DNA of 11,577 bases from contig CAWKZT010000055.1 of assembly GCA_963854565.1 (NCBI GenBank), forward strand, positions 1 through 11,577. Direction: 5' to 3'. A model generated the notes under the pieces. It worked only from the letters and a program-made list of their open reading frames with translations, did no database searches and had not been told where the DNA came from. The position numbers were made by a program, and so were the translations under genes. This DNA comes from CAWKZT01 sp963854565 (GTDB lineage Bacteria > Actinomycetota > Acidimicrobiia > Acidimicrobiales > JAHEJN01). This document shows, one piece after another, positions 6,107 to 11,577 of the stretch (its first letter is position 1; the number at the start of each line of letters is the position of its first letter).

Positions 6107-7629
6107 GATGTCGCCTCCTTGGTTAATGCGGCCCCGGTCATATAGGACCCCAGTTCGCGGGAAGTGACCTTGGCCGGATCGAGTTCTGCCACCAGGTCAC
6201 CGTGATAGATGACTTGCAAGGTGTCCGAGAGGCCAATGAGTTCGTCGAGGTCGGCCGAAATAAGTAGCACAGCGAGGCCAGCTGCTCGAGCATCGCGTAT
6301 GGCATCCCACACCGCCGCTTGTGCGCCGACATCGATACCACGAGTCGGATGTGCGGCGATAAGCAATTTGGGATGCGCGGTCATCTCTCGCCCGATGATC
6401 AGTTTCTGCTGGTTTCCGCCGGACAATGCATGAGCGGCGACGTCGACCGAAGGGGTACGAACATCGAAGTCAACCCGGATGGTTTCGGTCTGTTCGTGGG
6501 CGCCGTCTTTGTCGATCCAAATGCCTTTTGAGTACGGCGCTTTGGTTTGGTGACCCAAGGCCGCGTTCTCCCACAGCGGTGAGGACAGTAGCAATCCTTC
6601 GACGTGTCGATCTTGTGGCACGTAACCAATGCCGGCTTCGCGACGCTTACGTACGTTCCAGCCATCGATGGATTGGCCGTTGAGTGCAATAGTTCCCGAT
6701 GCCGCAACGTGCGTGCCGATAATGGCATCTACGAGTTCGGATTGGCCATTGCCTTCAACCCCGGCAATGCCAACAATTTCGCCGGCATGAATGGTGAGAC
6801 TCACATGGTTTAGCGAAGGCCGGTCATTCTCGTCGATCACGGTGAGGTTGACGAGGTCGAGCACCACACGATCGGTGACCGTGGAGTCGCGTGTGTCAGG
6901 AGTGGGTAGTTCCGAACCAATCATCAACTCGGCGAGTTCGTGGGCCGTGACCGATTCGGCCGGAACCGTCTTAATGGTCTTGCCGCGGCGGATTACCGTG
7001 ATCGAGTCGGAGATTTCGAGAACCTCTTGCAATTTGTGATCGATGAAGATGATGGTTTTGCCCTGTGCCTTGAGTTCGCGCAGGCTTCGAAAAAGTTCGT
7101 CGACTTCGTCGGGTACGAGCACAGAGGTTGGTTCGTCCAGAATCAGTACATTGGCGCCGCGAAACAAAACCTTGATGATCTCGACCCGCTGGCGTTCGCC
7201 AACCTCGAGATTTTCTACAAGGGTGTCGGGGTCTACATCGAGCCCATAGGCGGCGCTCAACTCGGCGAATTTGGTGCGGGCGGTGTCGAAATCGATCAGC
7301 TTGCCACCCGGTTCGGCCCCGAGGATGACGTTCTCAAGCACAGTGAGTTGGTCGGCCAGCATAAAGTGCTGGTGCACCATGCCGATGCCCTTGTTGATGG
7401 CGTCGCTCGGTGAGTCGAAGTTGACGAGCTCGCCGTGGACATGCATGGTGCCTTCATCGGCCGGCTGCATGCCATAGAGAATCTTCATTAACGTTGACTT
7501 GCCTGCTCCGTTCTCTCCACAAATGGCGTGGATCTCACCATCGGCCACCCGCAACATGATGTTGTCGTTGGCGATTACACCAGGGAACCGCTTCGTGATT
7601 CCGTCAAGAACTACTGCGTCTGTTGTCAT
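6103..7629 (-). CDS. nupA: Dual-domain nucleoside ABC transporter ATPase (NupA/YufO-like)
   Basis: The 508-residue protein has two ABC domains in one chain, the arrangement of sugar and nucleoside importers. Domain 1 has an intact Walker A GENGAGKST (38-46), Q-loop Gln87 in VHQHF, Walker B VLILDEP (161-167) and H-loop His198, but its signature is LEVGERQ (141-147). Domain 2 has a degenerate Walker A, GVEGNGQSE (290-298, no Lys-Ser/Thr), an intact signature LSGGNQQ (402-408) and a Walker B, LIAAHP (423-428), without the catalytic Glu. This leaves a single competent composite site, as expected for the YufO branch. The ATG has only a distant AGGTG 11 nt upstream. A terminator-like stem-loop separates this gene from the lipoprotein gene, so expression probably depends on readthrough. 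The stop overlaps permease 1. Confidence 0.94.
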   Translation of the reverse strand: MTTDAVVLDGITKRFPGVIANDNIMLRVADGEIHAICGENGAGKSTLMKILYGMQPADEGTMHVHGELVNFDSPSDAINKGIGMVHQHFMLADQLTVLENVILGAEPGGKLIDFDTARTKFAELSAAYGLDVDPDTLVENLEVGERQRVEIIKVLFRGANVLILDEPTSVLVPDEVDELFRSLRELKAQGKTIIFIDHKLQEVLEISDSITVIRRGKTIKTVPAESVTAHELAELMIGSELPTPDTRDSTVTDRVVLDLVNLTVIDENDRPSLNHVSLTIHAGEIVGIAGVEGNGQSELVDAIIGTHVAASGTIALNGQSIDGWNVRKRREAGIGYVPQDRHVEGLLLSSPLWENAALGHQTKAPYSKGIWIDKDGAHEQTETIRVDFDVRTPSVDVAAHALSGGNQQKLIIGREMTAHPKLLIAAHPTRGIDVGAQAAVWDAIRDARAAGLAVLLISADLDELIGLSDTLQVIYHGDLVAELDPAKVTSRELGSYMTGAALTKEATS

Positions 7630-7655
7630 AAGAAAGTGGGCACCTAAGTCGTCGG

Positions 7656-7707
7656 AAAAATACTAGTGGCGCAGACCTGGACAGTAGTCCGGATCTGCGC
7701 CACTAGT
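7656..7707 (-). terminator. Long stem-loop plus T-run between bmpA and nupA (attenuator or intrinsic terminator)
   Basis: ACTAGTGGCGCAGA at 7662-7675 is the perfect reverse complement of 7694-7707 (14 bp). Inside, CC/GG and GGAC/GTCC can pair around a 4-base loop at 7683-7686 with one bulged base on each side, extending the stem to about 20 bp. On the minus strand the stem is followed by one A and then TTTTT (7660-7656). This is the form of an intrinsic terminator. Only 26 nt remain before the ATPase ATG, so the importer genes would rely on partial readthrough. The result would be more binding protein than transporter; the stem may also protect the bmpA mRNA from 3' decay. Confidence 0.8.
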
Positions 7708-7725
7708 TACAACGAATGTGTTGTA
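7708..7725 (-). repeat. Second small hairpin abutting the bmpA-nupA stem-loop
   Basis: TACAAC (7708-7713) and GTTGTA (7720-7725) form a perfect 6-bp inverted repeat around a 6-nt loop. It sits 14 nt past the bmpA stop and directly next to the larger stem-loop, so the bmpA 3' end would fold as two stacked hairpins. It probably supports transcript stability or attenuation, though at 6 bp chance is possible. Confidence 0.45.
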
Positions 7726-7739
7726 TTGCTACCGAATAG

Positions 7740-8882
7740 TTACGGAGCGGTGGGTACGACGATGGCACCGGAGACGATGTCGGCCTTGATGGCGTCGAGT
7801 TCAGCAGCTATGTCGTCAACGAATCCACCAGATGTGGAATAGCCAACACCGTCGACCGAAAGGTCGAATGTGGTGACGTTGCCGACAAAGGTGCCGGCAG
7901 CCTGAGCTTCAATAACGGTCTGTACGGCTACATCGACACGCTTAAGCATCGAGGTAAGGATGTACGGCTGAACCGAAGCATCGGCGGTGAGGTACTGATC
8001 AGAGTCAACACCAATGGCCCACACATGGGTTCCGGCTTCGGAGGTTTCCTTGGCGGCTTCGAACAAGCCACCACCGGAACCACCAGCAGCGTGGTAGACA
8101 ACGTCAGCGCCACCGGCGTACATCGAGTTGGCAATTTCCTTGGCTGAGCCAGGATCGCCGAAGCCCGAGAAATCAGGAGGGTCGGAGATGTACTTAACGT
8201 CAACAATGATGTCAGGGTTAACCGACTTGGCGCCTGCGGTGTAGCCAGCTTCGAACTTAAGAATGAGGCCGATGCTTACACCACCGATAAAGCCAATGTG
8301 GCCTGTTTCGCTCTTCAGTGCGGCGGCGGCACCAACGAGGTACGAACCCTGCTCTTCGGCGAAGATAAGTGAAGCAACGTTGTCAGCTTCGACAACTTCG
8401 TCGACGATGGCAAAGTTGGTATCGGGGTTAGCTGGTGCCACGGCAGCCATGTCCTCGGCAAACGCAAAGCCAACACCGATTACGATGTCGTTGGTCTCGG
8501 CGGCGAGCTGCAAGAGCTCACCACGGTTAGAACCATCTTCGTTTGGAGTCGACTCGGAGCCGATGGCGCCTGAAGCATCGAGGCCAGCAGCAGCGGAGTC
8601 GTTGAACGACTGGTCGCCACGACCGGCAAGGTCGTAAACGAGACCAACAGTGGTCTCTTCGGCTACTTCTTCAGCAGGTGCTTCTTCAGCAGGTGCTTCT
8701 TCAGCAGGTGCTTCTTCAACTACTTCAGCAGGTGCTTCGGCAGGTGCTTCAGCAGGTGCTTCTGCAACTACTTCTTCAACTACTTCAGCAGGTGCGCTGC
8801 CTTCGTCGTCACTGCCGCATGCGGCCGCGATCATCGCGAATGCCAGCAGCATCGCCACTAAAGCCTGAAATTTCTTGGTCAT
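7740..8882 (-). CDS. bmpA: BMP/PnrA-family nucleoside-binding lipoprotein
   Basis: The 380-residue protein is the extracytoplasmic substrate-binding component of the nucleoside importer. The start was chosen at the ATG at 8880-8882 because GGAGGGG lies 5 nt upstream and a lipoprotein signal peptide follows: MTKK, a hydrophobic core, then IAAAC with lipidated Cys22. An in-frame upstream ATG at 8981 would bury this signal. Residues about 28-76 form a low-complexity Glu/Ala/Pro spacer that holds the domain away from the membrane. The periplasmic-binding fold begins near residue 78 with VGLVYD, then GDQSFND (89-95), GFAFAEDM, HAAGGSGGG and AIGVDSDQ, all BMP/PnrA landmarks. PnrA-like proteins bind purine nucleosides. 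The gene is separated from upstream pnp by 160 nt and from the downstream ATPase gene by 110 nt holding a terminator-like hairpin. Confidence 0.93.
   Translation of the reverse strand: MTKKFQALVAMLLAFAMIAAACGSDDEGSAPAEVVEEVVAEAPAEAPAEAPAEVVEEAPAEEAPAEEAPAEEVAEETTVGLVYDLAGRGDQSFNDSAAAGLDASGAIGSESTPNEDGSNRGELLQLAAETNDIVIGVGFAFAEDMAAVAPANPDTNFAIVDEVVEADNVASLIFAEEQGSYLVGAAAALKSETGHIGFIGGVSIGLILKFEAGYTAGAKSVNPDIIVDVKYISDPPDFSGFGDPGSAKEIANSMYAGGADVVYHAAGGSGGGLFEAAKETSEAGTHVWAIGVDSDQYLTADASVQPYILTSMLKRVDVAVQTVIEAQAAGTFVGNVTTFDLSVDGVGYSTSGGFVDDIAAELDAIKADIVSGAIVVPTAP
8656..8803 (-). repeat. Short tandem repeats encoding the Ala/Pro/Glu linker of BmpA
   Basis: The plus-strand 15-mer CTTCTTCAGCAGGTG occurs three times in direct succession at 8666-8680, 8681-8695 and 8696-8710, followed by 12-nt and interrupted versions up to about 8800. 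All units are multiples of 3, so copy-number change would alter linker length without a frameshift. The repeat encodes EEAPA and EAPA units between the lipidated Cys and the binding domain. Confidence 0.9.
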
Positions 8883-8887
8883 AACAA

Positions 8888-8894
8888 CCCCTCC
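8888..8894 (-). promoter_or_regulatory. Shine-Dalgarno that fixes the bmpA start
   Basis: GGAGGGG on the minus strand lies 5 nt before the ATG at 8880-8882. It supports this start over the in-frame ATG 33 codons upstream. Confidence 0.85.
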
Positions 8895-8897
8895 ATA

Positions 8898-8914
8898 GTG
8901 ACGTGTCTCGTCAC
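8898..8914 (-). promoter_or_regulatory. Candidate operator or 5'-leader hairpin upstream of bmpA
   Basis: GTGACG (8898-8903) and CGTCAC (8909-8914) form a perfect 6-bp inverted repeat with a 5-nt spacer, ending 3 nt from the Shine-Dalgarno. The 17-bp dyad has the size of a repressor site (LacI or GntR-like regulators use such dyads). As RNA it would be a small hairpin next to the ribosome site. No regulator gene is in the window. I saw no convincing -35/-10 pair in the 160-nt gap (8883-9042), so the bmpA promoter position is unresolved. Confidence 0.45.
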
Positions 8915-9042
8915 AAGATTTACTCGGATCGAAAACGGTAGTGGAATTTGGCGCGAAGCACACCCCTGATTGCGATTGCAACAGAAGAGTTGCACGATGT
9001 TCATCTTCTTTGTTGCGTTTCCTGGCGATTTTTCACAGCCGA

Positions 9043-9861
9043 TTAGCTCATAGCGAGCAAGATGTCGCGTAGGGTTTCGCCGACCCGGGTGCGGGCGGCG
9101 CGGCCTGCCTCGACTACCTCGGCGTGGCTGAGAACTTCGCCGGTCATTCCGGCGGCGGCATTGGTCACCAGAGACATTCCGAGAACTTCGGCCCCAAGGT
9201 GGCGAGCGGCAATGGTCTCGAGAACCGTGGACATCCCCACCAGGTCGCCGCCCATCGTGCGCAGCATGGTTATCTCGGCACCGGTCTCATAGTGGGGTCC
9301 GGGCAGGCCGCAGTAGACCCCTTCGGCGAAGGTGGGATCGACCTGCTTGGCGAGGTCACGTAGGCGCGGCGAGTAGGCGTCGGTGAGGTCGACAAAGCGG
9401 ATGGGGTAGCCGTCGGGTGCTGAGGCACCCCACATGGGTGATTGCCCGGTGAGGTTGAGATGGTCAGAGATCAGCACGAGTTGGCCGACTTGGTAATCGG
9501 GGTTGATACCACCACAGCCGTTAGTGATCACGACTTGCTTGCATCCCGCCAGAATCGCCGTGCGAATGGGATGAGCTACAACGTCGGGGGAGTGGCCCTC
9601 GTACATGTGGATGCGGCCCTGAACCAGCAAAACATTGGCGTCGCCTGCTTTCACTAAGGAAAGTTTGCCGCCGTGACCCGGCACGCTTGGTGTGGGGAAC
9701 CCGGGAAGATCTTCATAGGAAACCTCGGCCACGGGATTACCGATAATACTTACGGCATCGGCCCACCCGGATCCGAGCACAACAGCGATGTCGGGCGTGT
9801 GGCCAAGTTGGTCGATAAGAGCTTGAGCGGCGGATTCGGCAGCAGTAATGGCGTGAGTCAT
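9043..9861 (-). CDS. punA: Purine nucleoside phosphorylase, trimeric 6-oxopurine type
   Basis: From the ATG at 9859-9861 the protein has 272 residues, the usual length of trimeric (family 2) PNPs. It phosphorolyses inosine and guanosine to base plus ribose-1-phosphate. Visible landmarks are VVLGSGW (27-33, phosphate-binding Ser31), PGHGG (61-65, His63), GRIHMYEG (82-89, Arg83, His85, Tyr87), TNGCGGIN (113-120), PGPHYET (187-193, Glu192), GMS (209-211) and VTNAAAG (232-238, Asn234). The Glu192/Asn234 pair indicates 6-oxopurine specificity, so adenosine would first need the deaminase of this array. An upstream in-frame ATG at 9930 would add 23 unlike-family residues and overlap the preceding gene, so it was rejected. 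The start is 10 nt after the DCC-gene stop and has no Shine-Dalgarno; a -10-like hexamer 7 nt upstream points to leaderless transcription. Confidence 0.94.
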   Translation of the reverse strand: MTHAITAAESAAQALIDQLGHTPDIAVVLGSGWADAVSIIGNPVAEVSYEDLPGFPTPSVPGHGGKLSLVKAGDANVLLVQGRIHMYEGHSPDVVAHPIRTAILAGCKQVVITNGCGGINPDYQVGQLVLISDHLNLTGQSPMWGASAPDGYPIRFVDLTDAYSPRLRDLAKQVDPTFAEGVYCGLPGPHYETGAEITMLRTMGGDLVGMSTVLETIAARHLGAEVLGMSLVTNAAAGMTGEVLSHAEVVEAGRAARTRVGETLRDILLAMS

Positions 9862-9868
9862 GGGACCG

Positions 9869-9898
9869 ACGTTACCGGTGGAGTTTGCACGCTGTCGT
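9869..9898 (-). promoter_or_regulatory. Candidate promoter for leaderless punA transcript
   Basis: On the minus strand ACGACA (9893-9898, 4 of 6 with TTGACA), an 18-nt spacer and TAACGT (9869-9874, fits TAnnnT) end 7 nt before the punA ATG. Transcription would begin at the ATG. The TAA of the -10 is also the stop codon of the preceding DCC-family gene. The absence of a Shine-Dalgarno supports this reading; cotranscription from upstream is also possible. Confidence 0.4.
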
Positions 9899-10252
9899 AC
9901 CGCCCGGGAGCCTGTGTCGATATTTGGCAACGATTGGGTAGATAGCTTTTCCGAACCACCGACCCGGAGGAAGGTGCAAAGCTAGACCAACGGCGGTCCA
10001 GACTCCGCCAATTGCCATGAGCGACTGAGCAATCGCTGCGGCTCCGCAGTACTTGGCGCCTTCGTTATCAATCCACCAAACTGACGTAGCAACGTCGTCG
10101 GCGGAAAGTCCAGTTGCTGCCAAGTCAAGGTGTTGCCAGGGCACGACAGCGGACGGCTCGTGGAGCCGTCGGGCTACCCAGTTTGCTGTTGTGGTGCAAA
10201 ATCTACAGTCACCGTCAAAGACGAGCAATCCTGATTTTGCTTGGGTAGGCAC
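9872..10252 (-). CDS. DCC-family (DUF393) thiol-disulfide oxidoreductase-like protein
   Basis: From the GTG at 10250-10252 the protein has 126 residues, normal for the DCC family. The defining motif is LVFDGDCRFCT at 10-20, with Cys16 and Cys19 in the DxxCxxC arrangement after a beta strand, as in thioredoxin-fold redox proteins. Other features are VPWQHLDL, an Ala-rich helix region (AAAIAQSLMAIGGVW) and a basic C-terminal half rich in Arg and His with one more Cys (CKLHR end). Family members are predicted redox proteins; none that I can name has a firm substrate. The GTG start is chosen because residues upstream of it read through the neighbouring small gene and lack family character. No good Shine-Dalgarno precedes it, so a start a few codons away is possible. 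It lies 25 nt after the bL37-like gene and 10 nt before punA. Confidence 0.8.
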   Translation of the reverse strand: MPTQAKSGLLVFDGDCRFCTTTANWVARRLHEPSAVVPWQHLDLAATGLSADDVATSVWWIDNEGAKYCGAAAIAQSLMAIGGVWTAVGLALHLPPGRWFGKAIYPIVAKYRHRLPGGTTACKLHR

Positions 10253-10277
10253 GACAATAAGAACCGTGCCACAACTA

Positions 10278-10367
10278 CTACGAGTTGCGACCCATGTTGG
10301 GCTTACGGCCGTGGTTGGCCTTCTTGCGGCGTACGTTCGCCTTTGCTCTGCTGGTGCGCTTCGACAT
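10278..10367 (-). CDS. bL37-like very small basic ribosomal protein
   Basis: This 29-codon ORF starts ATG and ends TAG. It has a strong Shine-Dalgarno (GGAGG, plus-strand 10372-10376) 4 nt upstream. The product starts MSKRTSRAK and continues with RRKKANHGRKPN at 13-24; 12 of 29 residues are Arg or Lys and there are no acidic residues. Actinobacterial 50S protein bL37, a ~24-residue peptide, has in my memory the same build: a short Lys/Arg stretch followed by ANHGKRPN. The match here is ANHGRKPN. It would bind rRNA in the large subunit. It is the first leftward gene, divergent from ychF with 57 nt between start codons, and is followed 25 nt later by the DCC-family gene. Alternatives are another small ribosomal protein of the bTHX or bS22 kind. 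It is easily missed because of its length. Confidence 0.65.
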   Translation of the reverse strand: MSKRTSRAKANVRRKKANHGRKPNMGRNS

Positions 10368-10370
10368 ATT
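10342..10370 (+). promoter_or_regulatory. Weak candidate promoter for ychF inside the bL37-like gene start
   Basis: TTTGCT (10342-10347), a 17-nt spacer and CATATT (10365-10370, 4 of 6 with TATAAT) face ychF. It would overlap the start codon of the divergent small gene. The -35 match is poor, so this is only a pointer. Confidence 0.25.
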
Positions 10371-10424
10371 TCCTCCAAGAACGACTGGCAATGCTAGCGG
10401 CCTTCGCGGAGATAGCCTCGGGCG

Positions 10425-11507
10425 GTGGAACGATTTGGATTTGTAGGTCTACCCAACGCGGGGAAATCCTCGCTTTATAACGCCCTGACAGGGGGTGGAG
10501 CTTTGGCGGCGCCGTATGCCTTTGCCACAACGGATCCCAATGTTGGGGTCTGCAAAGTGCCCGATGATCGACTCGACAAATTGGCCGAGTTTTCCCAGAC
10601 CAAATCCGTGATTCCGGCCAGTGTGCAGTTCTACGACATTGGTGGTCTGGTAGAAGGTGCAAGTAAAGGCGAAGGCCTAGGCAACATGTTCCTCGCTGGT
10701 ATTCGGGAGGTCGACGCAATTGTTTATGTGCTGCGAGCGTTTGCCGACGAAGACGTACCCGGGTCCAACGATCCGCTGAACAACTTACGCATTCTCGAAA
10801 TCGAACTCGCCATTGCCGACCTTGACACTGTCGAGAAACACCTGGGTAAGAAGGGCAAGGCTGCCCGTCTCGCTAACGACAAGGACGCTATGGCCGAGCT
10901 TGGTGCGCTTGAGGCGGCCCAAGAAGCATTGGCCGAGGGCCTACCGATTTATCGCAGCGATCTCAGCGAAAAGCATCGTGCGCTATTAGCCGAGAGCTTC
11001 CTCCTCACTAACAAGCCGGTGCTCGCTATTGTCAACATTGACGAAAGTCAGCTTGACGATGTCGAGGGAGCAATCGCCGGTGTCGTTGAAGAGCTTGGCG
11101 ATCGCGCCCAGGTATTTGGTGCGAGCATTCAACTTGAGGCCGAGGCTGCGACACTTGAACCCGATGATCGAGCCGAAATGCTCGATGGCTTTGGGCTAGG
11201 CGAAGGTGCCGTTCCTAAGTTCATCCGGGCCGCCTATCACGCCCTTGGGCTTCGCACGTACTTTACGACGGGCGAGAAAGAGACCAGAGCTTGGACGTTC
11301 CGCTCTGGCGCACTCGCCCCCGAGGCAGCCGGGGTGATCCACACCGACTTCCAACGAGGCTTTATTCGTGCCGAAGTTATTCAGTGGCAAACCCTGCTCG
11401 ATGCTGGCTCGTGGAGCGCGGCCCGATCCGACGGCACCTTACGTATCGAAGGCAAGGACTACGAGTTCCAAGACGGCGACGTCACCGAGTTCCGGTTCAA
11501 CGTCTAA
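10425..11507 (+). CDS. ychF: YchF/OLA1-family ribosome-associated P-loop NTPase
   Basis: The 360-residue protein is full length (family about 363). YchF is an Obg-related NTPase that prefers ATP and associates with ribosomes in the cytoplasm. G1 is GLPNAGKS (8-15), G3 DIGGL (71-75, usually DIAGL), and G4 is the family-specific NxxE as NIDE (204-207) instead of NKxD, which explains ATP preference. SKGEGLGNMFL (80-90) is conserved. The helical A domain follows around 125-190. The C-terminal TGS domain runs from about 277 (LRTYFTTGEKETRAW) through AAGVIHTDFQRGFIRAE to the canonical end FRFNV. The start is GTG with GGAG (10408-10411) 13 nt upstream. Odd point: the loop after residue 105 (AFADEDVPGSNDP) is about three residues shorter than in E. 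coli YchF and lacks the loop histidine (His114 there). Confidence 0.97.
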   Translation: MERFGFVGLPNAGKSSLYNALTGGGALAAPYAFATTDPNVGVCKVPDDRLDKLAEFSQTKSVIPASVQFYDIGGLVEGASKGEGLGNMFLAGIREVDAIVYVLRAFADEDVPGSNDPLNNLRILEIELAIADLDTVEKHLGKKGKAARLANDKDAMAELGALEAAQEALAEGLPIYRSDLSEKHRALLAESFLLTNKPVLAIVNIDESQLDDVEGAIAGVVEELGDRAQVFGASIQLEAEAATLEPDDRAEMLDGFGLGEGAVPKFIRAAYHALGLRTYFTTGEKETRAWTFRSGALAPEAAGVIHTDFQRGFIRAEVIQWQTLLDAGSWSAARSDGTLRIEGKDYEFQDGDVTEFRFNV

Positions 11508-11577
11508 CCAGTTCGAGCGAACCCCACCCACCACGAATCTCACGTTCTACCAAACGTTCTCGGAGTGTCAGGGGTGC

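Noticed and set aside
8883..8981. In-frame N-terminal extension of the lipoprotein from an upstream ATG at 8981.
   Set aside because: It would bury the lipoprotein signal peptide and has no Shine-Dalgarno; the ATG at 8882 has GGAGGGG at 5 nt.
85..9861. The set importer, deaminase, phosphorylase and PsuG as a wholly new defence or signalling system.
   Set aside because: Nearly all parts fit nucleoside uptake and salvage; only the oxygenase and the PsuG-HAD pair are unusual, and these are reported separately.
9862..9930. In-frame extension of the nucleoside phosphorylase from the ATG at 9930.
   Set aside because: It would overlap the DCC-family gene by about 60 nt, adds residues without family similarity and exceeds the usual length.
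11497..11577. Minus-strand open frame running in from the right edge and ending TGA inside the ychF 3' end (27 codons, Arg/Glu rich).
   Set aside because: It may be the tail of a convergent gene, but it is too short and cut by the window edge; no family could be recognised.

Overview
The window looks like the chromosome of a free-living actinobacterium with moderate to high GC, most likely of the Acidimicrobiia type. That placement is inferred from three things: a 29-codon gene resembling the actinobacterial ribosomal protein bL37, an adenosine deaminase of the actinobacterial 'TDNRL' type, and a lipoprotein with an AAACGSDD lipobox followed by a long Glu/Ala/Pro linker. No mobile element, tRNA, rRNA or CRISPR array was seen.

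Layout. One gene (ychF, 10425-11507) reads rightward. Everything left of it reads leftward as a compact array of eleven genes: a bL37-like small protein, a DCC-family (DUF393) thiol-disulfide protein, purine nucleoside phosphorylase, a BMP-family nucleoside-binding lipoprotein, a dual-domain ABC ATPase, two ABC permeases, a phytanoyl-CoA-dioxygenase-like (PHYHD1-like) Fe(II)/2-oxoglutarate oxygenase, adenosine deaminase, a HAD phosphatase, and pseudouridine-5'-phosphate glycosidase (psuG). Four junctions are 4-nt ATGA stop/start overlaps (ATPase/permease 1, permease 1/permease 2, ada/HAD, HAD/psuG). The oxygenase starts 3 nt after permease 2. psuG is followed by a pure G/C stretch with a canonical G-quadruplex pattern at the left edge.

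How the genes work together. The lipoprotein, ATPase and two permeases form a BmpA-NupABC type nucleoside importer. Adenosine deaminase converts adenosine to inosine. The phosphorylase, which keeps the Glu/Asn pair typical of 6-oxopurine enzymes, splits inosine or guanosine into base and ribose-1-phosphate. PsuG links uracil, ribose-5-phosphate and pseudouridine-5'-phosphate, and the HAD enzyme probably acts on a sugar or nucleotide phosphate. The array therefore reads as a nucleoside scavenging operon. Two parts do not fit a textbook salvage operon: the oxygenase between permease and deaminase, and the PsuG-HAD pair with no PsuK kinase in view.

Regulation visible in sequence. A long stem-loop followed by a T-run sits between the lipoprotein gene and the ATPase gene. 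It has the form of an intrinsic terminator or attenuator that would make binding protein exceed transporter. A 6+6 bp inverted repeat lies just upstream of the lipoprotein Shine-Dalgarno. pnp and ada lack a Shine-Dalgarno and have a TAnnnT hexamer 7 and 5 nt before ATG, which suggests leaderless transcripts.
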